Shown: positions 48,720-63,371, numbered from the stretch's first letter. The stretch: 64,000 nt of DNA from Casuarina equisetifolia (GCA_028551475.1 CM052358.1:5644501-5708500); one strand, 5' to 3'. Notes: generated by a model not told the origin, from the letters alone. Numbers and translations are program-made.

Positions 48720-49200
48720 ACTATGTTAGGGTGTGTTATGAGAAAGTGGAGAATACTCTTTAATTATTTGTCAATGACATAAAGTAGGCATGTGGGCATA
48801 TTGGCAGACAGTCTTCACAACATAAAAGATATCAAACTTGGTGAGGGTGAGATACTAAATAGCTTCGATAGTGTTTTATTAGAGAGTTAGGTTTGGAAAG
48901 CAGTCGCCACAGTAAATGGCATGGGGGAGGGTTTGGAGTGCACGAGCTGAAAATAGCCTAAACAATAACCATCTTAGTTCGGAAAATGATGCCCAATATA
49001 ATCTTTGCCTAGTGAAGTAAGAGGACCCATGGAGTAAGTTGAACTTCAATCCCAGAGAAGTAGCGGAGACAATCAAAGACCCGGATTATGAACTCCCGTT
49101 GAGGTGTGGTTAATAAAAAGGCAATAGGCACTTTAGGAGAGCCTATCAAAATAATGTCATTTACACGTACGATAATGAATATACTACATGTAGCAATGTG
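48720..49200 (-). mobile_element. Ty1/copia retrotransposon remnant (reverse transcriptase)
   Basis: Read on the - strand with frameshifts, degraded but ordered copia polymerase motifs appear: DIILIGSPK (the end of the YVDD box, ~49135-49165), LRYFSGIEV (~49040-49068) and KFDIFYVVKTVCQYAHMPTL (~48770-48840). The order and spacing match the copia reverse transcriptase to RNase H region. Stops and indels make it non-functional. No LTRs were delimited. Confidence 0.75.
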
Positions 49201-50730
49201 GATGATGAAAAGACATTAATCAACTCTAGAAAATGGTGAGGCCAATGTAAAGCAACAAGCAAAGTCATTACTATTACACACAAGGAGCTTGATTATGGCT
49301 ATACAATAATTCGTAGAGGCAACAAACATGATATAGGTGAGTAGCATTAACAAAGCCTGGGGTTATTGCATACATACTTTCTTAATAAATTGATTGCGAA
49401 GAAAATGTATTATTTATATCAAGCTGACAAATAGTCAAACTATAAAGATTTAAGATTTAAAGAATAACGTGAATGATAAAGTAAGATAAATGAATTCTCA
49501 ATAGTAGAACATAAACTTATTGATATATGTTGTAACTTCATTACTAAGCTTGTTATGAGTAGGGTCTTATAACATAATCACATAAGTGAAGGCTAGGCCT
49601 CACTTTTACCTCTGCATACAATACCTAAAAAAAACAAGTGTAACTAGGTAGATAAAAGAGAAGGTTGTGAGCTATCTATAAGGAAATTCTATCAAAATTT
49701 ATAACAATTTTCTCATCAAGCCAACGTACAAGAAGGAGGCTAGAGGAAAAACGTATAACCTAGAATATTTAGTTTTGCCTTGTGGATTTTTCAAAATGGA
49801 GGTTAAAAACATATGATTTATTATTTATAATCTTTTAGTGCCTTATTCTTGCTTGTCTAGATTCTGACTATGTAGACAACCAAGAGTAAGACAAATCAAA
49901 GCTTACAATAAGTAGCCGTGTTACTAAAGGGGACACATTTTCAAAAAGTGGATGCTACGTGATTGAAGTGATGAACGCTGCCTAAAGTTCTTGAGAAACT
50001 GCTGCGACGGAAAGGTATTGTTGCGAAGGCATTTTTTCCAATCACACCAGAAATCAGCACTTAGACTAAAAGCCTGAAAGGAAGGACAAGCCGGTGGGTT
50101 TGTAGAGTATTCAGGACCCCATCTCGATGGCAGTCACATCTCCAGGAGCTGGTGGGATTGCAAGGGCTTGTTTATACTCTTCAACCGCGATGACAAGCTT
50201 GACCCCACAGGGAGGAATGTCACCATGGAAAATCTAGTATGTGAGAATAAAGGTCTCGTTGTCTCTCTAACGAGAACAGGCCTTGTTTTCTAATTCCACG
50301 AATTCCTTGCAATCTCTTAATTTGGAGGCCAGTTACGCGCTCAGTGAACAGTCATGTTCCTTGGCATCTTATAAATCTTCTCACATAACTGTAAACAAAA
50401 GGAATCTCTCGTATATGGACATGAACAACTTTTTAGGATATTTGTAAAGAAATATGCGAACTCTTTTCCGTATGAAAAGGGCGTAACAATTATGAAAAGA
50501 GGGTAAGTACACAATAAAGCAAAATACAAAACAAATAGAGTTTGTCAAAAGCTACACCACAAAGTTTGTCCCCCATATTCGGCTTGGAGACCATTAATTT
50601 GAAGGCCAAGAATAAATCAACCACTGTGAAAAGGAGGCCAAGGATAAGAACGGGAACAGATAAGCTCCAACACTACTCTGTACATGTCATTGTCAGAACA
50701 GAAAATTCAGCCAATCCTTTTGTTACGTAA
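49200..50730. other. Gene-free stretch between two retrotransposon remnants
   Basis: No gene was recognised. A short - strand segment near 50110-50200 can be read as EEYKQALAIPPAPGDVTAIE before a stop, but I cannot assign it. The rest is AT-rich and probably decayed repeat DNA. Confidence 0.4.
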
Positions 50731-50734
50731 GAAT

Positions 50735-51265
50735 TCTGCAGAATCATGTCATGCCGAGCTGCTTTGCATGATGGAATGCTGTTAAATCTAGCTCGGGGTG
50801 GTTCTACAGACCTTATCCGAAAGGCGGAACAGACGAAAAGGAAAAGTAGATCCCAGCCGGAACCCGCATGGTGGTGGGTCTCAATCAAACATGTGGCCTT
50901 CATTTTCCACGTAAGATTACCCTCTTGCAAGTTTTATGATAGAAGCGGGAGCTCCACGCGACCAACCGCACGCTCTAACCATCCAGGAAAGACCAAAAAC
51001 AGCTGTTACTGGCGAGTTATCGGCCTAACAGAGGGTTAAAGCGCTTTCTCCTCCCTATCTTGGACAAGGAAGCGATCAACACCGGAAGGAACTGTTAAGC
51101 ATTTACATGAGAGGGAAAATGGACCTTGGTTGGGTTACTATTCATTGGCTACCTCCCTTTGTCCGTATTTATACTACTTGGCCCTCCTGCCTTACCTCTG
51201 TTCTGAGCTCTGCAACACGCTATTGCATGCGCTTACAGGTTTGTTCGAAAGGCGGGCTGCTAACA
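50735..51265 (-). mobile_element. Probable 3' LTR of the gypsy remnant
   Basis: On the - strand a purine-rich stretch (GGGAGGCATGAGAAGGGTTA) is followed by TGTTAGC at 51265, a plausible LTR start. A promoter-like GTATAAATACGG lies at 51175-51164. It lies directly downstream of the chromodomain remnant in the same orientation. The far end is not sharply defined. Confidence 0.5.
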
Positions 51266-51455
51266 TTAACCCTTCTCATGCCTCCCGGTATCCTTCTTAA
51301 TTCGGTCTAAGCTGTCTATGCGGAAACGCACTGCTACATACTGGTTAGTTCACTCGTCCCACGCTGCTTCGAGCTTCCCCTACTTGGCTTTCTGCAGACA
51401 GAAAGAGTTCCAGCCACGGTGGAAACGGCATTCCCTGCCCTCAAAGGTCAAAATT

Positions 51456-51824
51456 CTAGAAGCGGTTCGTGATGGTCTTCTCATTCTCCCAAGTGGCGTC
51501 CAACGGAGAAAGTCCCTGCCAATGTATGAGGGCTTGCGGCTTCCCTTTGTGAATTCTATTTTCAATTAGTGCTTGAGGAACCGGCATCTTCTTCTTCATC
51601 AACTTATGGCAATTCTGGCGAGACAGGTTTATTATATAGCCAATCTTCTTCAAAATCTTGAATGTTCTATCATCCTGTGATTGAAGTTTGCTAACCAAAT
51701 CACCCTTTTTATCTTGAATGTAGAAGTGGCCGACGTGATAAAAGGTGAGGGAGGGTAAGACTAATGTAAAACGTGGGCGTTTGTGGCTTCCGTGACAGTG
51801 ATAGTTGGGCGGAACAAGGACCAT
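51456..51824 (-). mobile_element. Ty3/gypsy (chromovirus) polyprotein C-terminal fragment
   Basis: A 122-codon frame contains an integrase C-terminal segment with FKILKKIGYIINL (compare the usual GPFKVIxKIGxVAYxL). Later comes a chromodomain-type end: PQALIHWQGLSPLDATWENE. These are characteristic of plant chromoviral gypsy elements. The frame is truncated at its 5' side; upstream polymerase domains are missing. Confidence 0.8.
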
Positions 51825-52365
51825 TACAGCCGGTTAGGTCCGTTATTAGATCTGTTACAGTGGCAGACGACGACTTTCGAGATACAGTAGACTAACGATA
51901 AGGTTCATGCCTATCGAAGATAACTGGCGTGTGAGTGCAGATACATTGACAGCGAGTGGGCTAAGAAATTGGAATGTCGATAAAGTTTTTTTATTATTTT
52001 AGGTTTATCCACTCGCGGATCTCTCTCGCCTGCAGGAAGCTTGTCCAGGCTTAGCGACCAGCACTACAACTAGGCACGCTCCTTGTGTCAGTGTCCGTAA
52101 ATAAACCCAAACATCAGCGGCATTTGAGTAATCGCGTTGTAAGGCCATTTTCCTTCACCCCGCCACCTCGCTCCCACAGCTTCTGCACCTGTTTTCCCTT
52201 CAATTCTCTCTTACTCTCTCTCTCTCTCTCACTCTCTATCTCTTTTTCTCCTTGTATCTATCAATACAGACATATATGTATGTCAGTGTGTATTGAATGC
52301 GTATATAGTAGACATAGTCACATCTTGGCGGATCTGTGAAAGGTTTTTTGGGTCGCCAAAGAGCG
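51825..52365 (+). promoter_or_regulatory. Promoter and 5' UTR of the SnRK1 beta subunit gene, with uORFs
   Basis: The 5' leader is probably the CT-rich stretch (52190-52255) and what follows. Three short upstream ORFs precede the main ATG: 52276-52296 (6 codons), 52280-52339 (19 codons) and 52297-52308 (3 codons). No clear TATA box was identified. The gypsy fragment ends about 540 bp upstream of the start codon. Confidence 0.5.
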
Positions 52366-55300
52366 ATGGGAAATGTCAACGGTAGAGAAGGAGGCGTTGG
52401 GTTCGAGGGAGAGGATGACGGTTCTTTCTCGGGAGGAAGATCCAATGGAGAATCGGCGGTCGCTTACAACCACGCGCCCCATTCGCATCCGCCGGGGCGC
52501 GTGGCGTCCTCCGAGTCAATGGGCAACAACACCCCTCCTCTGAGCCCCGGACGCTCTAGATCCCCGATCTTGTTCGCTCCTCAGGTGCTCACAGTCTTTC
52601 CCGTCTTTCATTATATATGCGTGCACAACGCACAATGAGCCCTTGAATGCCAAGTTTATTTGATCAATTTGAATGAGGAACTCTTGCGATTTATTGTACA
52701 TGCTATCACGCGTAGTTATTTTGTTTTTCACAAGAGAAACTAAAAGGAAAAGTTCAGAGGAACAGGAAAAACAAAGTGAAATCATCCGTTATGCTAAAAG
52801 TTTAAGCTTGTACCGGACTACGAACTTGGTTAAATTGTTCTGGTAAAATAATAAAAATGTACACTCTAATAACAAAAATACTGAGAATTCAGTCATTTAG
52901 TTAGTAATCTAAAATAATATCTTGTTTTGTTATTAGAGTCAATGGAGATAGAATACGATTTTGGCAACTTTTGTTGTTGCAACTAATTTTCTCTCATTTC
53001 TCGTTCCCTAGCAAAACGAGAGAGAATAAGGAAAAGTTAAAATCTCTCTTTTTCTCCTTTCAGTCGTGGCAAAGAAAACAGAGTAAGGGTAAAATTTAGC
53101 CATTCGGGGTATGTTTTAGACTTTTAATGGCCGTGCTTATCATTCTATTTTATTTTCCTTTTGTCTTCTCTATGAAAATAAATATTGGTTTATCATGTTT
53201 GTTTGCTTACTTTCTATGCATGTGTAATCAGCAGCTCTTACATTTATGATTGCAATGACTTTCAGTTTAAATATCAATATGTGATTTGCTGGAGCTCCGA
53301 CAAGATATACAGATTTTGAACTCTATAACTTAACAAAAGTTTGATAATAGCGGTGTGAAGAGGCTGTTCTATTGATTATTGTAGTTTATTTCTGGATGAG
53401 GTTGGGTATCATATGGAATAGAAATTGGACAAAATCATATGGCATATTTCAGCAAAATGAAAGTCAGTTTAGGAAGCATGCTCTCGTCACCACCATACGA
53501 GGAAATGAAGATCACTAAAGCTCCTCAATGAGCGTATGTCAATGTCAATCCTTGTTCATGCCTATAATTTCAATCCATACTGCGAATGAACAGTCCATCC
53601 ACCATTTGAAATACCAAATTTGAGAAATGCTGCTTGTCTCATTCGTCAACAACACATTTATCTTCACTTTCTTCCTGTACTTTGCTGGTACCTGTTCTGA
53701 GAACTTATAATTGTTTGGAAGTTTGATCTCAGCTGTTTGACTGAGTAATCCTCCTTTAACATCCGTTTCCCTTCATGAAAATATATTTTTGGGATCACCG
53801 AAATGAAGAATAGACCCTTGTTCTCCTAAAAGGAGAGAAAAATCACATTAACAATTAACACGGTCATATTATCAAGTTTCACTATAGTGTGATAAGGCAA
53901 GAAACATCTTGCTCAACTGCGAGGTGAGGGTTGTGCATTTCAGTGCTTGCAAGTGTGTATGGACTGCAATTTTCCTTTGGATCATTTGTTTCCATATTGA
54001 TTTCTCTTGTTGCTTCCAATCATCAAATTTCATTGATCTATATTTCATTTAAAGCTTCCAATGATTAGCATAGCAAATTTGTACACTTTTTCACATTTGT
54101 GCCTCTTAATTGATCTATATTTCATTTAGTGGGCCATTGTTCTTCATTACTTAAAAAAGAATGTTCCTGGGTGATTGTGTTTCCCATTTGTTGCTCTAAG
54201 AGTTTTATTTCTATAGTCTAGCCCAGAAGAAAACTCAGTTGATTTTGAATTCGTTTTCTTTCTGGTTGGTCTATGCATAACTCTAGAAGTATAATTATGA
54301 AAGGCAGAAGATAACAGACTAATGTTTCCCTAATGCTTTTTCTAGGGCACAGACTGATTCCCAATGGCCTTGCGAATGTCTTCATTGTCCTTAGTCATCC
54401 TAACTTATGTGTGTGCATCGGAGGTGCAAGGACATCTAATGCTAAATCTGATGCACATACTTCATCTTAAGTTGGTTGATGTCTTAGTTTCAGTAAGCAT
54501 TTATGTTCTTCAACTCTCTCAGCAACAGTAATTTCGTTTCAAATCAATAATTGGATAGAAAGTGTTCTGACTGGGATTGATTAGTTTGTCTTAGACATAA
54601 TGGTCTGCTCATTTTTAAATTAAAAAAAAATCAGATATTTCCAGCTTCTTTGGAATTTTCACGTTCTTCTACATCTTATGTGCAAAATCATGCCCAATAA
54701 GTTTCCCATTAAGCTCTTATTTTTGAATTCCAATCCGTCTCCCATGCTGCATGTGTGAGAGAGCACATGTGAGAGAGATGCTTGAGCATTTCATGGTAGT
54801 GTACTGAAACCCACTTTCCTGGATTAAGCAGTCATAATAAATTTCTTGCTTTTGCTGGCTGATGGAAAAATTTCTCTATACTCCCCAACCTCTTTCTGAT
54901 AAAAAAGAGAAAAAACGGAAAAGGATTATTTACTACATTTTAACAGTCAGTTCTCAAGTTTGAGTTTAGTTGAGTCTAGTTTGCATTGTATCCTTGTTTT
55001 GTGTATAATGTGCCACTCTTACGTTTGCATTGATGTGCCACTTGCTATGAACCTTCAACCTTCTAACCCTAAAGATGTCATTTGATGATTCTAATTTCGA
55101 ATATGTTGTTTGGAGTATCATGTATCTAACCATCCTTTTTTATGTAAGCTTAACGGAGAAGAAAAGGAGCATTAGGACTCCATCTATAACTTTTTGCAGA
55201 TCATATTTCTTTTTAGCTATGTTAGGAAGTCATATAGTAGGCCAGTTGCACAACTTGTCTCTGAATTGCAGGCCAGTCACATGACTTGCCCCTGCATTGC

Positions 55301-57861
55301 TCTATATATTGTTGTATTTATCGCCCTAACAACCATATTGAGATAAAAAAAGACAAAGCGATAGAATGCAGGCCTGCATCTAAAGATATCGAGTTTAATT
55401 CCTATACATGTCTGGAATTATCCATGAGATCCAGGGATTGTAAAAATGCCTTGGTATCAGGGTGCATATAGGAAATTGGGTGCTGATAAAGGAGGTTGGA
55501 ATCATTTCATTGCATGAGCTGACCTAAATTTAAAGATAGGATGACTGCATGTTGAAATATATAGGCAACAAGATAACGTGCATGACTTGAGGGCTTGAAC
55601 TTGTTCTAAGAGTGATGGTCTGATAGCATGAAAGAGTTAATCCCATGTTTATCTTTATAGCCAACAAATATTTGTACAGAAATAGACATTGAACTGGTTC
55701 CACTCTATTGTAACCCCAACTTTCGATTTTCTTCCGCTGTTTTCTTTCTTTTTGTTTTTTTATCAAGGCCCATAATCATGCATACCCTTGAAAGAAAATA
55801 ACTTATCAGTCTTTATGAGTCCTAAGACTGACCTCTGTGGCACTTTAATTTGAATTAATTGAATTGCACTAGTTCAATTTACTAAAATTTGGTTGAGAGA
55901 ATGTACTAGAAAACCTAGTTGCTTTTTTGGTTAGTCTTATTCTTGGGTCATGTTCAAATTGTTTTTAATATTTGTTTTATCAATTTATTGAAACTCTGCG
56001 ACATACAGAGAAACTTTTGATTTGTCAATACGGTATCAAAATAATGTTTCTTTCTTTAGTTCCTATATGAATTTTATGTTTCATTTAGTAAAGATACATG
56101 ACTGGACTTTATAGCTTGCTATATTTCTAAATCGTTTTCAATCATAGATAGGTGTCAGAAAGAACTCCAAAATGATGGTTGTCGTCTGAGATTTTATGTA
56201 CATAGATGCTGTTGCATCTACATGTGTGTGGTGCAAAAGAAAATCAAGGTGCAACATGGTGGTTTGATGGGGTATTTTGCTCCGACACTGGGTTCACTGT
56301 TTAGGGTTATCTTGAAATTTTAAGCTTCCCAAGGCTTGGAATGCAAGTTGGCCTTAGTAGAGAAGGTTTGTAATGTACAAATAACAGAACAAAAACCAAA
56401 AAATCTGGGAGAAGTGATGCAAAGGACAATCAAGGTGCAAAATGGTGATTCGGTAGTACATTTTGCTCCAGCCCTCTGTTCATCTTTTGGGATTGTATTG
56501 AACTGTTGGGCTTCCTCAGGCACTGGAACCAAGTTGGCTTCAGTAGAGCCTTTGGAAGGTGCGACAGTAAGTAAAAATAACGGAAACCATATATCAAAGA
56601 GGAGAAAAAAGTATGTATAAAGTGTACAAGAAGCATGGTGGAGAGTTGTGGTACATTTGGACCAAAAACCTGTAGAAAGCTGGCCTGGAAGTCGAAACCC
56701 TTGTGTTTCATTCCTGGAAGATCTATTCTGTTTTGTTCTCATTTATATGTGGCTTTAAGTAAATGGAGTATCTGATTCGATCGTGTTCCACATGGCTTTT
56801 GAGTACGTAAGTCAAAGCAATATCCAAGGCTTCACAAATTCTTTTTAATAAATGGTAAACTTCATGATGTCGTGGATACTTAGATTTTATTAGATTTTAA
56901 CCAAAGCTCAGACGAACTTTGTCGTAACTAATGTCCGAGGATGTGTGCTTATGCACAAATGCTCAGGCACATGCCTCCTTTGGTTGATTCATATTGTGGA
57001 CCTAACTGCGGCAATTTTGTTAGTAATCCACCCATTTTTGCAACATGATGTGAATCCACGGTGCAGATTAATCTATCTTTGTGGAATGGTCAGCAGCGTT
57101 ATTGTGAAAACAATGGGCCAATTTTAAAAAGTCTAGGTGTTGTTTTGACGTTGTGATGAACTATGGAGGTTTTCACCCTTGCTGGCTTCCAAATTGATCA
57201 CCAGTCTCCTGTGCATGTTTTCAGGTTCCTCTAGCTCCCTTGCAGAAGGCCGATGGCCATCCCATTTTCAATAATATCTGGCAGAATGACTCTCCGGGAG
57301 TGATAGATTATCAACCTGAGCATGGAATACCGACCCTGGTTACGTGGAGCTATGGTGGTAACAATGTGGCTGTGGAGGGATCTTGGGACAACTGGAAAAC
57401 TAGGTAAATTATAGTCAATTTTCCATAATAAACATTCACTTTATCCTATCTCATAGAAACTATAAAATATTCTATGTTTGGCTTATAACATACCATGTAT
57501 TTACAAAGTGTGTTATGTCGACCTTTGTCTTTTTTCTGCAGGAAGATGCTGCAGAGATCTGGTAAAGACCACTCAATTCTTTTGGTCCTGCCGGCAGGTA
57601 TATACCATTACAAGTTCATTGTTGATGGAGAATGGAGAAGTATTCCTGATCTTCCCTTCATAGTTGATGAAATGGGACATGTTTGTAATCTACTCGATGT
57701 TCAAGTACGTGTCGTTCTTATCCTAAATTTACCATCTGTATCCTCCTGGATTTTTTTAGGATTTCTGCTACATGGGTGATCACTCTGTTAGTGTATGTAA
57801 AGTGGAAGATGGGTTTGGGGTATTATGGATACCAATCAACCTTATACTTGTTGACTTGGGG

Positions 57862-57896
<35 letters not shown>

Positions 57897-58595
57897 GAAT
57901 TTTAAGCAAGCATTTATTCAGAAGGGCGATCAACTCTTACAATGTAAAGTGTAAGACAGCTCCACTAAAGCCATTAATATAGGTGACAAAAATCAATGAT
58001 CTGGAACACGCCGTTACTTTACCAGTTTTTCTTAATAACTCGGGAAGTGTGAATTTGAAATTACTTTCTTTGTTTATTCAAACACCTTTCATGGGATGAT
58101 TCCGTTTTTGGTATTTCCAAACTCAAGAAATTTTACTAGATCTTGGCTGATGATTTGAGTCAACTGAGCCAATTACTTAACTCTTAAGATGTATTTGCAT
58201 TCGCCATTACTATGATCATCTAATTGTCCGTATTTAAATGTTAATTTTTTTTTATTCATATTTTTCATTTTCTGCAGGATTATGTACCTGAAAACCTCGA
58301 GAGTGTTGCTAAGTTTGAGGCTCCCCCATCCCCAGACTACAGCTATAGTCAGGCTTTACCGGCGGAGGAGGATTTTGCAAAGGAGCCAGTGGCTGTTCCA
58401 CCTCAGCTGCATCTAACGGTCCTAGGAGTGGAGAATTCAGATGAGGCATCTTCTTCCAAGCCTCAGCATGTTGTGCTTAACCACCTCTTCATGGAGAGAG
58501 GATGGGCCTCTCAGTCCGTGGTTGCCTTGGGGCTGACCCATAGGTTCGAGTCCAAATATGTCACAGTTGTCCTCTACAAACCACTCAAAAGGTAA
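52366..58595 (+). CDS. KINB1: SnRK1 (SNF1-related kinase) beta subunit, KINbeta1 type, 4 exons, 292 aa
   Basis: Exons 52366-52584, 57225-57403, 57542-57704 and 58278-58595 join in frame to 292 codons plus TAA. The protein starts MGNVNG, an N-myristoylation context, followed by a Ser/Pro/Gly-rich linker (to ~75). The glycogen-binding-like CBM48 domain spans about 110-188, with TLVTWSYGG, VEGSWDNWKTR and LPAGIYHYKFIVDGEWR. The C-terminal ASC domain (about 225-292) includes VLNHLFMERG and ends YVTVVLYKPLKR. This is the layout of plant AKINbeta1/beta2, which scaffold the SnRK1 alpha kinase and betagamma subunit and direct localisation in energy signalling. Intron 1 is unusually long (4.6 kb). The stop lies directly after AAAAG, in a GGTAAAG context that could also serve as a splice donor. 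Confidence 0.95.
52585..57224 (+). other. 4.6-kb intron 1 of the SnRK1 beta gene
   Basis: Mostly AT-rich DNA without coding features. It contains a ~190-bp direct repeat (56230-56610) and a weak primer-binding-site-like TGGTATCAGGGTGC at ~55445. Open frames such as 56336-56620 come from the repeat. Confidence 0.6.
56230..56610 (+). repeat. ~190-bp direct repeat in SnRK1 beta intron 1
   Basis: Segment A (from ~56246) and segment B (from ~56429) share, in order, CAAGGTGCAA, ATGGTG, ATTTTGCTCC, TTCATC or TTCACT, GCTTCC, CAAGTTGGCTT or CAAGTTGGCCTT, AGTAGAG and AATAACAGAA or AATAACGGAA. The offset is ~183-190 bp. It is a diverged tandem duplication. Confidence 0.7.
57864..57893. repeat. (AG)n microsatellite
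   Basis: About 14 AG dinucleotides in intron 3 of the SnRK1 beta gene. Confidence 0.9.
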
Positions 58596-59506
58596 AGTTT
58601 AAAATTTTTTATGCTCAACTCTGTAAAGGAAATGATCAAAAATGTTTTTACTGTTAACTGTGAAGGTATGTCTATAGAACAGCTGAACAATGTACTCACA
58701 GCCATGTTTGTTCTTCATTCAGCAAAACCTTAACCTTTGACAATTATTTGCATCCTTTTGAAAATCGTGGAAATAGTTATTGTTTTTCTCTTTGTGATTT
58801 TGTAAAAGATCAAATTAGCTCCGTTACTTCGTGCCACTGTAAAACATTACCATGGGTTTTCGATTTCATCAAACTGATTTCTACCGTTTAAGACATTATT
58901 GAATAACTTAGTTGTTCGTATTCTGCCTATTTTTATATAGCAGAGAGCCTTTGAAACATCAACTACGTCCTAAAGGAAGCTGAGAAAAAAAAGCCACAAA
59001 AAAATTAAGAAAAGAAATCTACCTCTCATTGAAAAGGAGACGGGTCAAAGATATCTCACTATTTGGCTTATTCATATTCTGCAGTCATTCTCGTGGACTG
59101 ATTGAGTTGTCCCTTCGATGATTCGTTCGGTGATATCTGTTTCATCATCAAATATCATATTAATCATCACTTAAAACAACTTTCTTGGTAATGCGTTAGC
59201 CCAAAACTGATTGCAATTGACATAGATGGATGTGATAATGAATTACTGAAAAAAAATGTTTTCACTGACTATGTGGCCACTGGATATAGAATCAATAATC
59301 CATGTGTGAATAAAAATGGAACTCATCAAACAATATGATATACTTGCGAAGCTAGCAGATTTGGTTATAGAATCAGATTTGTCACTTGACTTGGGGCGGG
59401 GCATTGGCCTCGGAAGGTACCGAGTTTTTGAGATTCATACCCACATCCATACCCAATTTTTGAGTCCCTGCCTAAGTTTGGCATTGGATCTCAAAAATTT
59501 GACCTA

Positions 59507-60080
59507 TCCCAATGTGGGTAGAATCGGTCTGTGCTTGATTCACAATACCCATAATGGGTTTGTACCTCGTCAGATTGGGCTTGATGGGTCAGCACCTCTG
59601 TGGTCCACCATTAATTAGACTCGGCCTGACAAGGTTACCTTGAATGGGCTAGGCCTGGCCAGATAGCCCCTAATTGGTCTGGGCTTGAATGGAACCCTTG
59701 GGATGGGTTGTGCTAGATAGGGATTTAGTAAATGGGCTAGGCCACAATTTGCCCTGAGTGGGTCGGGTTTGTTTGACTTGCCAAAAACAGACTTCCCCCA
59801 ATGGGGGGGTAAAGTCTATTCGAGCTTGATCCACAATACTCATAATGGGTTTGTACCTCGTCGGATTGGGCTTGATGGGTCAGCACATCTGTGGTCCACC
59901 ACTAATTAGACTAGGCTTGACAAGGTTGCCTTGAATGGGCTAGGCAATGGCCAACCAACCACTAATTGGTCTACGCTTGGATGGGTTGCCATGGGATGGG
60001 CTGAGCTAGGCTACACAAGATTGGACACGGATTCAATAAATGGGTCGAGTTTGTTTGACTAGTCCCTAAATTGGGTTGAT
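59507..60080. repeat. ~290-bp tandem duplication rich in TGGGCT/GGGTC words
   Basis: Unit A (~59507-59800) and unit B (~59801-60080) share runs such as CATAATGGGTTTGTACCTCG and ATTGGGCTTGATGGGTCAGC, then TCTGTGGTCCACCA, CTTGAATGGGCTAGGC and GGGTTTGTTTGACT or GAGTTTGTTTGACT. Within each unit the short words TGGGCTAGG and TTGGTCT recur, suggesting it grew from a smaller repeat. The origin is unknown. Confidence 0.8.
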
Positions 60081-61122
60081 CGTATAGGAATTGTCACAAT
60101 TGGACAGGGTTAAACTACTTGAAACCCGAACTCATGGGAGAATCAAAGGTCTTCGATCGTCAGTGCATCTGGCTCCTGAATTTTGTCGAACTTGGATCTT
60201 GGAAGCATTAGCATGGTAGTCGACAAGTAGTTTTGGTAAGGTGAGAAAAAGATGAGATGTTTCTGTTTAGTGAAAAAAGAAGAAGAAAGTATTATTGATT
60301 GGTCAACCTTATTTTGCAGATAAGAAATGAATTTACAATAGAGAAAGAGAGAGAAAATTTTGGAGGCAATCAGAAAAACCAAAATGAAGAGGATGAGAAA
60401 ACTAGGAATTGGGAATTGAATCTTTGAATATTGCTTTCTCATAAGAATTTTGTACATGTAAATGTCATATTTATAATACAAAGAACTGAAGCAAATAAAA
60501 AGAAAATATACACGATAAATAAAGAGGAAATATTTGTTATTTGTACAAAATCTAATTTCCCAAATTAACTTGATTCTATCAATTAAGAATGAAAATGATC
60601 AACGGAAGATAGACGAGAGAAATCAGTTTCTCCTAAAATACGTAAGTATCTCCATCAATTACGGATGGTCAGCCTTCCACTACACAATCTGAAAGTGAAA
60701 TTCTCGTAGAAACATTTTAATTTTAATTCTAATTCCCGGAGCTCTCCACTACCAAATCTTTCTTGGAGCGTGAAGTGTGGATCCCTATAATATTTGCTAT
60801 TGCCACTTCCATCAAGATTTTGATTGAAAAATCCTCGATCCACCAATACTTTTCTCGCAACAGGGGATGCGGATCGGAAGTGACCTTTTCGCTTCTTCCC
60901 ACTTACAACACTGAAAACCGGTTAAATTTTAATTAAAGTCTTGGAGTATCTCTGCCGATGGAAGTTAAAAGCCCAATTTGACCCAAGGATTGGGAAGAAA
61001 TTGATAGTGGAAAAAGTAATGGGCAAAATGGTCAAATGCGAATGGGCAACCAGTTGGAGCAAAGGATTACGTGCGGATGGGAGGGAATCAGATGCCCCTA
61101 GGGGTTGGACAGTCCTTCGCGT

Positions 61123-61140
61123 TTATATATATATATATAT
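61123..61140 (+). promoter_or_regulatory. (TA)n TATA-type promoter element of the calmodulin gene
   Basis: An alternating TA run lies about 100 bp upstream of the calmodulin ATG. It probably serves as the TATA box and leaves a 5' UTR of ~70 bp. Confidence 0.55.
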
Positions 61141-61238
61141 CCTCCGGAGCCCCTTATTTTCAACATCAGGGACGCAGCAGGTTACATTTTCTCCTTTTTC
61201 GTTCTATTTAGCATTTGCCAAACAGTTTGCCCACAAAA

Positions 61239-63371
<2,133 letters not shown>

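Larger units (their letters stand above)
58596..61140. other. Intergenic region between the SnRK1 beta gene and calmodulin
   Basis: It holds the SnRK1 beta 3' UTR, a tandem duplication (59507-60080) and AT-rich DNA. A 112-codon - strand frame (60143-60481) has no domain features, is strongly AT-biased and is rejected as a gene. Near 60880-61100 the DNA becomes the calmodulin promoter region. Confidence 0.55.

Noticed and set aside
50000-52000. Organelle (mitochondrial) DNA insertion
   Set aside because: The higher GC content first suggested a NUMT, but the gypsy chromodomain and LTR-like features explain much of it and I recognise no mitochondrial gene.
55440-55460. Second LTR primer-binding site (TGGTATCAGGGTGC)
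   Set aside because: It differs from the consensus at a key position and has no LTR-like context.
60143-60481. 112-codon - strand ORF near a poly-A-rich region
   Set aside because: Extreme Ile/Phe/Lys content follows from AT-rich DNA; no motif or neighbour supports a gene.
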